Assembly: GCA_964528445.1 (NCBI GenBank)
Contig: CAZGSL010000003.1
Coordinates: 1 to 64,000 of the forward strand
Reading direction: 5' to 3'
Length of the DNA stretch: 64,000 bases
DNA from: JAXHMM01 sp964528445
Lineage (GTDB): Bacteria; Bacteroidota; Rhodothermia; Balneolales; Balneolaceae
The notes below the pieces were generated by a model. That model made no database searches. It was not told where the DNA came from and saw nothing but the letters and a program-made list of their open reading frames with translations. A program made the position numbers and the translations under genes. This document shows, piece after piece, positions 1 through 8,963 of this stretch (positions within the stretch are counted from its first letter, which is position 1; each line of letters starts with the position of its first letter).

Positions 1-165
1 GCAGGGATCATATGGATTTGTTGACCATCCTGCTTTGTATTTATCTCCTGATTGACAGGTTCATGTGATTGCACATCAATGAATATCCCCTTGGTTACCT
101 AGGGTCAATCTTAACCGGGCGAAAAAATCACCTTGGGCCTACACCTGCCGGCAGCTTTGCATTCA
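1..165. other. Left edge, no recognised gene
   Basis: This stretch is richer in A+T than the genes to its right and carries no recognisable coding region. A short hydrophobic reading frame is open from the left edge to a stop at 66-68. It could be the tail of a gene outside the window, but about 22 codons are too few to judge. Confidence 0.5.
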
Positions 166-1113
166 CTACTCGTCCGGAAGTTCCTCTTCCGAAACCGGCG
201 GCTCCTCGTCGGGGTAGTAGATGGAGGCCACAATCGACAGCGTCAGCGTAAGGGCGATGAAGCCGAGCGCGTAGGGGGTGTCGATGTGGTAGAAATCGGA
301 GATCAACATTTTGACGCCCACGAAGACCAGGATCAGCGACAGCCCGTAGTGCAGGTAGTGGAACAGCCGCATGATGCCCGCCAGGGCGAAATAGAGGGCG
401 CGTAGCCCCAGGATGGCGAAGGCGTTGGAGCTGTAGACGATGAATTCGTCCTGCGTGATCGCCAGGATGGCGGGGATGGAGTCGATCGCGAAGATGAGGT
501 CGGTGGTCTCGATGACCACCAGCACGGCCAGCATGGGCGTGGCGAAGAGCTTGCCTTTCTGGCGGACAAAGAAGTTGGAGCCGTGGTAGGTTTTGGTGGT
601 GGGGATCATCCGCCGCATCAGCTTCAGGACGGGGTTCTTTTCGGGATGGACCTCCTTCCCTTTTTCGAACGCCAGGCGCGCGCCTGTGAACACCAGGAAC
701 GCCCCGAAAACGTAAATGATCCAGTCAAAGCGCTCGATGAGCGCCACACCGGTCAGGATGAAGAAGAAGCGCATGACCAGCGCCCCGAATATGCCCCAGA
801 ACAGCACCTTGTGCTGGTATTCGGGGGGCACCTTGAAATAGGAGAACACCAGCAGGAACACGAAGATGTTGTCCACGCTCAGCGACTTCTCGATGAGGTA
901 GCCGGTGTAGTAGTCCAGGGCGTCCTGGGTTCCCATGTACTGGTACACGAGCAGACCGAACAGCAGGGCGAGGGCGATCCAGACGCCGGTCCAGATGAGC
1001 GCCTCCCGCACGCTCTCCTTCTGTTCCTTTCCGTGGAACACCACCAGGTCGACGACCAGCATGATGATGATGAACAGGTTGAATACCAGCCAGAGAAGTA
1101 AACTATGTTCCAC
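166..1113 (-). CDS. TerC/Alx family integral membrane protein
   Basis: This 315-residue polytopic membrane protein belongs to the TerC/Alx family, whose members are linked to tellurite resistance and to manganese or other metal export coupled to exoenzyme loading; the exact substrate here is unknown. About nine hydrophobic segments can be seen. The two family motifs with membrane-embedded aspartates are present: SVDNIFVFLLVF (Asp81) and ETTDLIFAIDSIPA (Asp205 and Asp211). The start MEHSLLLW places the first membrane helix at residues 5-23, as in relatives. The tail is short and acidic. The gene lies 157 bp downstream of oxyR on the same strand and could be expressed with it. Manganese homeostasis and peroxide defence often go together, but the link here is inference. 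Family assignment is firm. Confidence 0.93.
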   Translation of the reverse strand: MEHSLLLWLVFNLFIIIMLVVDLVVFHGKEQKESVREALIWTGVWIALALLFGLLVYQYMGTQDALDYYTGYLIEKSLSVDNIFVFLLVFSYFKVPPEYQHKVLFWGIFGALVMRFFFILTGVALIERFDWIIYVFGAFLVFTGARLAFEKGKEVHPEKNPVLKLMRRMIPTTKTYHGSNFFVRQKGKLFATPMLAVLVVIETTDLIFAIDSIPAILAITQDEFIVYSSNAFAILGLRALYFALAGIMRLFHYLHYGLSLILVFVGVKMLISDFYHIDTPYALGFIALTLTLSIVASIYYPDEEPPVSEEELPDE

Positions 1114-1270
1114 GAGCGCGTTGGGTGCTTGGATTCAAAACAGCCCCCAATTTAGGCAATGTTGGATAGAAAAACTACGCCCGAAACAGGGGGGGGAGGT
1201 TCCGGTCTTTGCGGGAGGCGAATACCAAAGGGGGAGGCGAGGATGATCTCCAGGAATCTCCGTCCCCCGC

Positions 1271-2209
1271 TTATTCGACGATGACCGCCTCCTTCGCCTG
1301 CTTCAGCTCTTCGGGGATCGCCTCCCTTATTTCCTTGATGAAGGCTTGAACGATGTTCTTTTTCAGGTACTCCCGGCCATAGGCGAGGCGGACCTTGCGG
1401 CGGGGGGCGGGCTCCTTGAAATGCCGCAGGTGGGCCTTGGCGCACTGCTCGTCAATCTGGTTTTTGGCCAGGTAGGGCAGCAGGGTCATCCCGAAATCCT
1501 GTTCCACGAGCTGTTTGAGGGTTTCCAGGTTGCCGCTTTCAAACTCGATGCGCGCGTTGCTCATCATCTCCCGCCGCTGTTTCTTGCAGAGCTTGACGGT
1601 CTGGTCCCGGAAGCAGTGCCCCTCGTTCAGCAGCCAGAGGTTGGCGGCCTCCAGGTCGTCCAGTTCCAGCTCCTCCTTGTCGGCGAGCGGATGCTCACGG
1701 GAGACGTAGCCTACGAAAGGTTCGTAGTAGAGTTCTTCCTCGAAGACGTTGCCCCGTTCGACGGGAGTGGCCAGGATGCAGACGTCCAGCATATCCTGGT
1801 CCAGAAGCTCCAGCAGGTCGCTGGTGATCATCTCCTCGAAGATCAGTTTCACCTTGGGGTATTTGTCGGTGAAGGTTCGCAGGAAAAGCGGCAGCAGGTA
1901 GGGGGCCACCGTGGGGATGATCCCCACGCGGAACGTTCCCCGCAGCTCCTCGTCGGTAAGCGCGGCCAGGTCCTCTATATGCTTGGACTGTTTCATTATC
2001 TCCTTGGCCTCCGCGATGATCTTCTCCCCGATTTCGGTGGGGACCACGGGGGATTTGGAGCGGTCGAAGATGGTGACGTCCAGCTCCTCCTCCAGCTTGT
2101 GAATCTGCATGCTGAGGGTGGGCTGGGTGACGTACGTTTTTTCCGCCGCGGTGGCAAAGTGCCGGTAGCGGTCGACGGCGATGATGTAGGATAGCTGCGT
2201 GAGCGTCAT
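1271..2209 (-). CDS. oxyR: OxyR, hydrogen-peroxide-sensing LysR-type regulator
   Basis: This is a 312-residue LysR-family transcription factor with an N-terminal winged helix-turn-helix (FATAAEKTYVTQPTLSMQIH) and a periplasmic-binding-like effector domain. Counting from MTLTQLSY, the motif GHCFRDQTVKLC puts cysteines at 199 and 208, exactly the numbering of the redox-active pair that forms the disulfide in Escherichia coli OxyR. This supports both the identity and the start. An upstream in-frame ATG at 2299 would add 30 poorly conserved basic residues and overlap the region in front of the divergent acylphosphatase gene, so it is rejected. In the family, oxidation switches on catalase, peroxiredoxin and Dps genes. 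None of these lies in this window, so targets cannot be named. Divergent to acyP, upstream of terC. Confidence 0.95.
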   Translation of the reverse strand: MTLTQLSYIIAVDRYRHFATAAEKTYVTQPTLSMQIHKLEEELDVTIFDRSKSPVVPTEIGEKIIAEAKEIMKQSKHIEDLAALTDEELRGTFRVGIIPTVAPYLLPLFLRTFTDKYPKVKLIFEEMITSDLLELLDQDMLDVCILATPVERGNVFEEELYYEPFVGYVSREHPLADKEELELDDLEAANLWLLNEGHCFRDQTVKLCKKQRREMMSNARIEFESGNLETLKQLVEQDFGMTLLPYLAKNQIDEQCAKAHLRHFKEPAPRRKVRLAYGREYLKKNIVQAFIKEIREAIPEELKQAKEAVIVE

Positions 2210-2338
2210 CTGTTCGGGGAAATTGAGATTGTAATTCAGGTCGAATGATACAAACTTTCGCTCTCTTTTTCGCCCGTGGGGTTTGTCACTTTTTCTCAAA
2301 TACCCTTTTTTACAGCCGGAAAACCATCACAGGAGAAT

Positions 2339-2614
2339 ATGAAGCGAGTACGGGTATTTATCAGCGGACGGGTCCAGGGTGTGGGATTCCGTCATTTCAC
2401 GCGGGTCAACGCCCGCGAGCTGGAGATATACGGCTGGGTAAAGAACCTGCCGGACGGCCGCGTGGAGGCGGTGTTCCAGGGCAGCGAGCAGTCCGTTGAA
2501 ACCATGCTGGAACGCTGCCGCAGGGGACCGCGAAGCGCGCGCGTGTCCGAGATGACGGTGGAGGAGGAGCGCACCGATCCCTCCATGACCTCCTTCAGCG
2601 TCCGATACGCCTGA
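2339..2614 (+). CDS. acyP: Acylphosphatase
   Basis: This 91-residue protein is a complete acylphosphatase, a small cytosolic alpha/beta sandwich enzyme that hydrolyses acyl phosphates such as carbamoyl phosphate and acetyl phosphate. The signature GRVQGVGFR carries the phosphate-binding loop and catalytic arginine, and GWVKNLPDG carries the catalytic asparagine. The start MKRVRVF is preceded by AGGAG at 2331-2335, a proper spacing. An upstream in-frame ATG at 2276 would add an unconserved leader. The stop overlaps the ATG of thpR by one base, so the two are translationally coupled. It is transcribed divergently from oxyR with about 130 bp between. Confidence 0.94.
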   Translation: MKRVRVFISGRVQGVGFRHFTRVNARELEIYGWVKNLPDGRVEAVFQGSEQSVETMLERCRRGPRSARVSEMTVEEERTDPSMTSFSVRYA

Positions 2615-3150
2615 TGAGATCGTTTGTGGCCATACCTCTGGGCCCGGAGATCCGGGAGCGGCTGTCCGCACTTCAGGAGGGTCCCGGCGGGATACGCTGG
2701 CAGGACCCCGGCAAAATGCACCTCACGCTCCGGTTCCTCGGGGATTTGTCCGATGAGCAGCTGGACCGCATGGAGGAGCGGCTGCAGCGCATCTCTTTTC
2801 CCGCTTTTGATATCTGCCTGGCCGGCGTGGGCGCTTTTCCCGGCCGGGAGTCCCCCAAGGTCCTGTGGGCCGGCGTGGAACCGGAGCCCCGGCTGATGGA
2901 ACTCAGGCGGGACGTGGAGTCGGCCGCGACCGACGTCGGACTGGAGCCGGACGAGCGGGAGTACATCCCCCATGTCACCCTGGGAAGAAGGAAAAACGGC
3001 AACGACGGGGAGATCCGGGCGTACCTGGACCGCCACGAAGACTGGAAGGCAAAAAAAATCCCCGTCTCCCGCTTCCTGCTGTATACCAGCAGGCTGACGC
3101 GAGACGGGGCAATTCACAAGGTCCGCGCCCGCTTTGAGTCAGGCGGTTAG
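2614..3150 (+). CDS. thpR: RNA 2',3'-cyclic phosphodiesterase (2H family)
   Basis: A 178-residue member of the 2H phosphoesterase superfamily (ThpR/LigT). Enzymes of this family open 2',3'-cyclic phosphates on RNA ends to 2'-phosphates; the in vivo substrate in bacteria is not well fixed. The two catalytic HxTx motifs are present as HLTL (His36) and HVTL (His120), at the spacing usual for the family. The length is normal. It follows acyP with a one-base overlap and faces the convergent exported-protein gene at 3204-3929 across about 50 bp. Confidence 0.92.
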   Translation: MRSFVAIPLGPEIRERLSALQEGPGGIRWQDPGKMHLTLRFLGDLSDEQLDRMEERLQRISFPAFDICLAGVGAFPGRESPKVLWAGVEPEPRLMELRRDVESAATDVGLEPDEREYIPHVTLGRRKNGNDGEIRAYLDRHEDWKAKKIPVSRFLLYTSRLTRDGAIHKVRARFESGG

Positions 3151-3203
3151 GCCTTCGGGGCGGCGGTGACCGTTATGCTACGGTTTTCTTATGGTAAGCT
3201 TTT

Positions 3204-3929
3204 TCAGGAATCGGAACCCTCTTCTCCGGGCAGGAGATTGTCGTAGTACTGCATGAGCAAGACCGCCTCGGATTCCTCGTCGAAGCTGAGGTCGTTGGAG
3301 TCGGCGTACTCTTCCACCTTGTCGGCGTAGTCTCCCATCTGACCGAGTATGTCCCGTCCGCGGAGACGGATTTCGTGGAACGTGCCCTCGGTGTCCACAA
3401 AGTAGTAGTTCTGGTTCTTAATGTATTCGTCCAGCTGGTTGGCGGTCCCGTAGGAGGCCATATCCTCCTGGAGGACGGTTACGTGGTGAACCAGCAATTT
3501 GGTTTTGCCGTCATGGAGCACGCGAAGGAGGGTGTTGGGACCAATGTCCTCTTCCTCCGACCGGAATCCGTTTTCGAAACGGATGTCCCCGAACTCGTTG
3601 TAGATAACGACGGCGTTCAGGTTCTGGGGCGGAATAACCAGCACCTCCTCATCGCGGATAAATTCCACCTCCTGTTCGTAGGTGTTGAGCCTCAGCATCA
3701 GCTGTTCGCTTCGAACGCCGTTCTGCATCACCAGGTGGCCTTGCAGCCAATTCTTGTTCAGGTAGGGGGTGCCACGCACTTCCCGGCTCTTGCGGGTGTG
3801 GTACACCCCGGTATCGCTGGTATATTCCTGGAGCTGTTCAATCGTCAGGTCGTCGTTGCCCTGGGAATACCCCAGGTCCGCGACACACAGGAGCAAGCCG
3901 ACAGCAAGTATGGGTATTAGCTTCTTCAT
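3204..3929 (-). CDS. Exported protein of unknown function
   Basis: I do not recognise a named family in this 241-residue protein. It starts with a clear cleavable signal peptide (MKKLIPILAVGLLLC followed by a small-residue region ending near GYSQ), so it is probably periplasmic or surface-exposed. The mature part is beta-rich and acidic, with evenly spaced short hydrophobic strands such as EVLVIPPQNLNAVVIY. The C-terminal third is strongly acidic (EEYADSNDLSFDEESEAV). It has no cysteine motif or obvious catalytic residues. A perfect 8-bp inverted repeat lies 46-74 bp upstream of its start. The gene follows the lipoprotein gene 4067-4750 on the same strand. Confidence 0.8.
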   Translation of the reverse strand: MKKLIPILAVGLLLCVADLGYSQGNDDLTIEQLQEYTSDTGVYHTRKSREVRGTPYLNKNWLQGHLVMQNGVRSEQLMLRLNTYEQEVEFIRDEEVLVIPPQNLNAVVIYNEFGDIRFENGFRSEEEDIGPNTLLRVLHDGKTKLLVHHVTVLQEDMASYGTANQLDEYIKNQNYYFVDTEGTFHEIRLRGRDILGQMGDYADKVEEYADSNDLSFDEESEAVLLMQYYDNLLPGEEGSDS

Positions 3930-3974
3930 GGCACTGTGGTTTTTATTTAAAAGGGTAGAAACAGAGGTTTCTTC

Positions 3975-4003
3975 AATCTGTCACTAATGATAACCGACAG
4001 ATT
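3975..4003. promoter_or_regulatory. Perfect 8-bp inverted repeat between two exported-protein genes
   Basis: AATCTGTC at 3975-3982 and its exact complement GACAGATT at 3996-4003 flank 13 bases. It sits in the 137-bp gap between the lipoprotein gene and the downstream exported-protein gene on the minus strand. It could be an operator or the hairpin of a terminator for the lipoprotein gene. No long T-run follows on the minus strand, so an operator is slightly favoured. Confidence 0.4.
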
Positions 4004-4066
4004 ACCTGTTAAAAATAGCATAACCATGTGAGAAACGGTACAAATTATTAAAAAGTATCCGGAAAA

Positions 4067-4750
4067 CTAGGGATTTGCGCCCTGTACGGGCCCGTTTTGC
4101 GCTATAGTCCTCATGACGTCGGTCAGCACCTCCGAGTATTCGTCGCGCGAGGGATTCTGTCCCTCCAGGTCGACGCTGGAGCGGGCGGTGCCCCATCCCG
4201 CGACGGATGAAGTCCTGGGATTCCAGTAGACGTAGCGCGTTTCGAATACAAGCACGAACTTGGCACTCTGTTCGTGTCCGGCGTATCCGGAGCCCTCCAC
4301 CGTGACGGTCTCCCGCTCGAACGTGAATCCGTCCAGCAGCAGTACGAAGCCCGGATTGCCGCTGTTGCTGTATCCCTGGATCCCGGACGGATCGGTCGGG
4401 GTAAGCACTTCAAAGCTCCTGTTGCCGGTTTCGAGCTCGCTCGGCCGGAACGTGGCGCTGTTTACCGAGTCCCCGCTGAACAGGTAGGTGGGAACGCCGG
4501 CGGTCCGGGAGAAGGTGACTTCCGCGGTGGAGCGGAAGACCTGCTCCTGCTCGCTGCTGAAGAATCCGAAGGTATATTCGTAGGAATCCGGAAAGTAGTC
4601 CCGGTCCAGCGGCAGTATCATGACGGAGGTGTCCTCTTTCCCGTTCTGATATTCCTCTTCCAGGTAGAAGTTTTTCGAGGAGGAGCAGCCGGCCGACAGC
4701 AGGATCGCCAGGGCAAGGACCGGGAGGAAACATCGGGGAGAAGTCTTCAT
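4067..4750 (-). CDS. Lipoprotein of unknown function
   Basis: A 227-residue predicted outer-membrane or periplasmic lipoprotein. The N-terminus has a basic start, a hydrophobic core and a good lipobox LLSAGC, so Cys22 would be the lipidated residue, followed by a serine-rich linker (SSSK). The rest is a soluble, beta-rich domain with no motif that I can name (segments such as FVLVFETRYVYWNP). Relatives of this type are usually annotated as hypothetical. It is divergent from dnaE, with a 135-bp AT-rich gap between the two starts that must carry promoters for both directions. Confidence 0.8.
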   Translation of the reverse strand: MKTSPRCFLPVLALAILLSAGCSSSKNFYLEEEYQNGKEDTSVMILPLDRDYFPDSYEYTFGFFSSEQEQVFRSTAEVTFSRTAGVPTYLFSGDSVNSATFRPSELETGNRSFEVLTPTDPSGIQGYSNSGNPGFVLLLDGFTFERETVTVEGSGYAGHEQSAKFVLVFETRYVYWNPRTSSVAGWGTARSSVDLEGQNPSRDEYSEVLTDVMRTIAQNGPVQGANP

Positions 4751-4885
4751 TGCACGTTCACTATTTTGATGTCAGTTTACTATTTTGGATAAGGTTGTAA
4801 ATGAACCGATTCACCCACTAAAAAGCTAGTTGTCTTTCGTAAAAAAATGCAATTTAATGCAAATCCTGTATACGCCTGACCGCCT

Positions 4886-7800
4886 ATGAAATACTCCCAC
4901 CTCCACTGCCATACCCAATTCAGCATGCTGGACGGGGCGGCCAGTATTTCGGAGCTGGTCGGCAAGTCCAAAAAGAGCGGGATGCCCGGTATTGCCATTA
5001 CCGATCACGGGAACATGTTCGGGGTGCCGAAGTTTGTCAGCGAGGCGCGGCGGCAGGATGTCAAGCCCATCATCGGGTGCGAGTTCTACGTGACGCCCTC
5101 GGGCATGGACGACAAAAAGGACCGCACCCGCTATCACCAGGTTCTGCTGGCCAAGAACATGACCGGCTACAAGAACCTGACCAAGCTCTGTTCGCTCGGC
5201 TACACCGAGGGGCTCTACTACAAGCCGCGGATCGACAAGGAGACCCTGGCGGAGTACCACGAGGGACTGATTGCCACCACCTGCTGCCTGGCCAGCGAAA
5301 TTAACCAGTTGATTATCAACGAGGGGGAGGAGGAGGCCCGCAAGGTTTTTGAATGGTACCTGAACCTGTTCCGGGACGACTACTACGTGGAGCTGCAGCG
5401 GCACGGGCTGGCCGACCAGGACCGCTGCAACGAGATCCTGGTCAAATGGGCCCGTCAGTACGACGTGAAGATGATCGCCACCAACGACTGCCACTACGTG
5501 GACCGGGAGGACTCCGAGGCGCACGACATCCTGCTGGCGCTGCAGACCAACGCGGACATCAACGACCGCGACCGCTTCCGGTTTACGGACGACAACAACA
5601 ACCTGAACCAGGAGTACTATCTGAAGACCCCCGAGGAGATGCAGGAGGTTTTCAGCGATCTTCCGCAGGCGATCGACAACACGCAGGAGATCGTGGAGAA
5701 GGTGGACCCGATCGACCTGAGTTCGGAGCTGCTGCTCCCTCACTACAGCATACCGGATGAGTTTGATTCGATGGACGCCTACCTGAGGCACCTCACCTAC
5801 GAGGGGGCCAAGAAGCGGTACGGGGAGGTTTCCCAGGATATTCACGAGCGCATCGAGCAGGAGCTGTCGATAATCAGCGAAATGGACTTCTCCGGCTACT
5901 TCCTGATTGTGCAGGACTTTACCACGGAGGCGCGCCGCAGGGGCGTGTTCGTCGGACCCGGCCGGGGTTCCGCCGCCGGTTCGGTGGTGGCCTACTGCCT
6001 GGGGATCATCAACATCGATCCGCTGAAATACGACCTGCTCTTCGAGCGGTTTTTGAACCCCGAGCGGGTGAGTCCCCCGGATATCGACATCGATTTCGAC
6101 GATTCCGGCCGCCAGGAGGTGATCGACTACGTGGTGGAGGAGTACGGCCGCAGGAACGTGGCGCAAATCGTGACCTACGGAACCATGAAGGCGAAGACCG
6201 CCATCCGCGACGTCGGGCGTGTGCTCGGCGTGCCCCTGCAGGAGGTGAACCGCATCGCCAAGCTTTTCCCCGACCGCCCCGGCGTGGACACCTTCGACCG
6301 GGTACTGGACAAGAGCGAGAATCCGGATACGGCAGACGACATCGCCGATCTGTTTGAGCATCCCGACCCGCAGATCAGCAGGATGATGCAGTACGCGCGC
6401 ACGCTGGAGGGCTCCGCGCGGCAGACCAGCATTCACGCGGCGGGCGTGATCATCGCCCCCGGGCAGATCGACGACTACGTGCCGGTGGCCCTCTCGAAAG
6501 ACAAGGAGCTGATCACCCAGTACGACGGACCCAGCGCGGAGAAGTGCGGTCTGCTGAAGATGGACTTCCTGGGGCTGAAGACCCTCTCCATCCTCAAGAC
6601 CGCGATGGAGTACGTGGAGCGGAATCACGGCGACAGCTACGAACTGGACGAGCTTCCGCTTGACGACGAGAAGACGTTCGAGCTCTACCAGGAGGGCAAC
6701 ACCATAGGGACCTTCCAATTTGAGTCCGACGGGATGCGCAAGTACCTCAAGCAGCTCAAGCCCACCTCGCTGGACGACCTGATTGCCATGAACGCCCTCT
6801 ACCGGCCGGGCCCCATGAAATTCATTCCCGAGTACATCGACCGCAAGCACGGCCGCAAGGAGGTGAGCTATCCCCACCCCGACCTGGAGGAGCTGCTCAG
6901 GCCCACCTACGGCATCATGATCTACCAGGAGCAGATCATGAAGACCGCCCAGAAGATCGCCGACTACTCGCTCGGGGAAGCCGATCTGCTGCGGCGCGCC
7001 ATGAGCAAGAAGAAGCCGAAAGTGATGGCGGAGCAGCAGGAGATCTTCCTCCGGAAGGCGACGCAGAACGGGGTGGACGAGCAGAAGGCGAAGGAGATCT
7101 TCGACAAGATGGCCGAGTTCGCCAACTACGGCTTCAACAAGTCGCACTCGGCCGCCTACTCGGTGGTGGCCTACCAGACCGCCTTTTTCAAGGCCAACTA
7201 CCCGCCCGAGTACATGGCGGCCGTGCTCAGCCACAACATGGGCGACATCGACAAGGTCTCCAAGTTTATCGAGGAGTGCTACCGCGGCGGCATCACGGTG
7301 GATCCGCCCAACATCAATACGGGAGAGGGCAAGTTCGTGGCGGTGGACGGGCGCATCCAGTACGGCATGGAGGCGATCAAGGGGGTCGGCACCAACGCGG
7401 TGGACGCCGTGGTCGAGGAGCGCCGGGAGGACGGGCCGTTTGAATCGGTTTTCGATTTCGCCCGCCGCATCGACTCGCGGGTCTGCAACAAGCGCACGCT
7501 GGAGAGCCTCTTCCAGGCCGGGGCGTTCGATACCCTCGACCCCAACCGGCGCCGGCTGCTGGAGAACATAGAGACCATTCTAAGTTACGGCTCGCGGGTG
7601 CAGGAGATGATGGAGTCGAACCAGTCGGACCTCTTCGGGGACGGCAGCGGGAGCGCCTCGGCCATCGACGAGCCGGAGCTCCGGGAGGTCGAGCCGTGGT
7701 CCAACATCGAGCGGCTGAGCAAGGAGCGGGAGCTTATCGGGTTCTACCTCAGCGGGCACCCCCTCGCCAGGTACCGCGAGGACATCCGGATCTTCTGCTC

Positions 7801-8356
7801 CCACGAACTGGACCCGGACCGGCTGGGTAAACTGGACGACCGCACCGAGGTGCGCTGCGCCGGCATCATCACCGACGTGAAGCGGGTAACCGACAAGCGG
7901 GGGCGCCCTTTCGCTTTTCTGCAGGTGGAGGGGATGGAGGGCTCGATGGAGGTCATCGCCTTCAACGACGTCTACGACCGCTACCTGGGGATGCTGCAGG
8001 TGGACACCCTGGTGGTGATCGACGGGACCACCGACAGCAAGAGCGGTCAGCCGAAGATCATCGCCAACTCCTTCGAGCGCATCGAGAGCATGAGGGAGAA
8101 GTACCAGGATCAGCTGGAGCTGCGGCTGGAGATTGATACCTCGTCGGTAGACGAAGAGGAGCTGGAACGCATGGCCGCCCTCTTCGGGGAGCACCGGGGG
8201 GAGACCAGCGTACGGTTCAACGTGATCAGCGAGGAGGCGAAACGCCCCTTCGCCATGCATGTGCGCAAATTTGTGGTGGATCCCACCGAGGAGCTGCTGG
8301 GCGAGCTGCGCGGGCTCGTGGGAGAGGATGCCGTGGCGCTCGCGAAAAGCAGCTGA
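4886..8356 (+). CDS. dnaE: DNA polymerase III subunit alpha (replicative polymerase)
   Basis: This 1156-residue protein is the catalytic alpha subunit of DNA polymerase III, DnaE1 type by length. The PHP domain is at the N-terminus (HLHCHTQFSMLDG, then AITDHGNMFG) and keeps histidine and aspartate residues of the metal site, so an active PHP site is possible. The polymerase active site PDIDIDFDD (around residues 398-406) carries two of the three catalytic aspartates. A tandem helix-hairpin-helix region follows, then QSDLF around residues 913-917, which matches the internal clamp-binding motif, and an OB fold near residues 990-1060 (VRCAGIITDVKRV). No Shine-Dalgarno sequence is obvious before the ATG. 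It stands alone on the plus strand, divergent from the lipoprotein gene. Confidence 0.97.
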   Translation: MKYSHLHCHTQFSMLDGAASISELVGKSKKSGMPGIAITDHGNMFGVPKFVSEARRQDVKPIIGCEFYVTPSGMDDKKDRTRYHQVLLAKNMTGYKNLTKLCSLGYTEGLYYKPRIDKETLAEYHEGLIATTCCLASEINQLIINEGEEEARKVFEWYLNLFRDDYYVELQRHGLADQDRCNEILVKWARQYDVKMIATNDCHYVDREDSEAHDILLALQTNADINDRDRFRFTDDNNNLNQEYYLKTPEEMQEVFSDLPQAIDNTQEIVEKVDPIDLSSELLLPHYSIPDEFDSMDAYLRHLTYEGAKKRYGEVSQDIHERIEQELSIISEMDFSGYFLIVQDFTTEARRRGVFVGPGRGSAAGSVVAYCLGIINIDPLKYDLLFERFLNPERVSPPDIDIDFDDSGRQEVIDYVVEEYGRRNVAQIVTYGTMKAKTAIRDVGRVLGVPLQEVNRIAKLFPDRPGVDTFDRVLDKSENPDTADDIADLFEHPDPQISRMMQYARTLEGSARQTSIHAAGVIIAPGQIDDYVPVALSKDKELITQYDGPSAEKCGLLKMDFLGLKTLSILKTAMEYVERNHGDSYELDELPLDDEKTFELYQEGNTIGTFQFESDGMRKYLKQLKPTSLDDLIAMNALYRPGPMKFIPEYIDRKHGRKEVSYPHPDLEELLRPTYGIMIYQEQIMKTAQKIADYSLGEADLLRRAMSKKKPKVMAEQQEIFLRKATQNGVDEQKAKEIFDKMAEFANYGFNKSHSAAYSVVAYQTAFFKANYPPEYMAAVLSHNMGDIDKVSKFIEECYRGGITVDPPNINTGEGKFVAVDGRIQYGMEAIKGVGTNAVDAVVEERREDGPFESVFDFARRIDSRVCNKRTLESLFQAGAFDTLDPNRRRLLENIETILSYGSRVQEMMESNQSDLFGDGSGSASAIDEPELREVEPWSNIERLSKERELIGFYLSGHPLARYREDIRIFCSHELDPDRLGKLDDRTEVRCAGIITDVKRVTDKRGRPFAFLQVEGMEGSMEVIAFNDVYDRYLGMLQVDTLVVIDGTTDSKSGQPKIIANSFERIESMREKYQDQLELRLEIDTSSVDEEELERMAALFGEHRGETSVRFNVISEEAKRPFAMHVRKFVVDPTEELLGELRGLVGEDAVALAKSS

Positions 8357-8398
8357 ACGGCGTTGTCGCCATGGGACGATATTCCGCGGATCCGCCGG

Positions 8399-8447
8399 GC
8401 ATCACGGCGTCGCTGCATAAGTTCCGCTGCATAAGTTTTCGTGATGC
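8399..8447. repeat. Inverted repeat enclosing a 14-bp tandem duplication
   Basis: GCATCACG (8399-8406) and CGTGATGC (8440-8447) are exact complements. Between them the 13-base unit CGCTGCATAAGTT occurs twice, at 8411-8423 and 8425-8437, a 14-base period. The element lies about 45 bp past the dnaE stop and upstream of trxA. It could form a hairpin that ends dnaE transcription or be a regulatory site for trxA. There is no long T-run directly after it. Confidence 0.45.
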
Positions 8448-8556
8448 CGCAGATAGCAAGAAACGATATGAACGTGAGGAATTATTCCACGATATTCTTG
8501 ATTAGAAAGATGTAACTGACGAGTGAATCGATATCCAACAGTGCAGGTGACTTACG

Positions 8557-8886
8557 ATGAGTAAACCAGTAACGCTTACAGACGACTCCTTCGAGGAAGA
8601 GGTGCTTCAATCCGACAAACCGGTCCTGGTCGATTTCTGGGCCGAGTGGTGCGGGCCCTGCCGGATGGTGGCCCCGGTCGTGGAGGAGCTGGCCGATGAG
8701 TTTGAAGGTCAGGCCAAAATCGGCAAAGTGGACGTGGACAGCAATCCGGAGACCTCCACCAAATACGGTATCCGCAGCATTCCCTCCCTTCTGATCTTCA
8801 AGAACGGCGAGGTGGTGGACCAGATCGTGGGGGCGGTCCCGAAAGCGCAGCTCAAGAAGCAGCTGGAAGCGCAGATCACCAACTAG
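8557..8886 (+). CDS. trxA: Thioredoxin
   Basis: A 109-residue classical thioredoxin, the cytosolic disulfide reductant for ribonucleotide reductase, peroxiredoxins and other proteins. The active site WCGPC places the redox cysteines at 32 and 35. The buried aspartate in VLVDFWAEW and the cis-proline loop RSIPSLLIF are intact. There is no signal peptide or extra domain. It is a single gene, convergent with the RsbW-like gene. The sequence TATTCTTG at 8493-8500 is one mismatch from the TAnnTTTG box used by Bacteroidota housekeeping promoters and may be its minus-7 element. Confidence 0.96.
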   Translation: MSKPVTLTDDSFEEEVLQSDKPVLVDFWAEWCGPCRMVAPVVEELADEFEGQAKIGKVDVDSNPETSTKYGIRSIPSLLIFKNGEVVDQIVGAVPKAQLKKQLEAQITN

Positions 8887-8904
8887 AGAAGCTTCTTCGC
8901 CCCA

Positions 8905-8935
8905 GGCCGTCCCGACGGTGGGAGACATGACGGCC
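8905..8935. terminator. Stem-loop between convergent trxA and RsbW-like gene
   Basis: GGCCGTC (8905-8911) and GACGGCC (8929-8935) are exact complements with a 17-base loop in the 77-bp gap between convergent genes. The location suits a bidirectional terminator. There is no clear T-run, so support is limited to pairing and position. Confidence 0.3.
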
Positions 8936-8963
8936 ATCGGGCACCTGTCCGCCGCGGGCAGGG

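Noticed and set aside
12..68. A short hydrophobic peptide frame at the left edge
   Set aside because: Only 18 codons from the ATG and open to the edge; it may be the tail of a truncated gene, but nothing supports it.
4826..7234. A long open frame of about 800 codons on the minus strand opposite dnaE
   Set aside because: The plus strand carries a complete DnaE with all catalytic motifs. The antisense frame is rich in valine, leucine and histidine, typical of the complement of a high-GC gene, and resembles no family.
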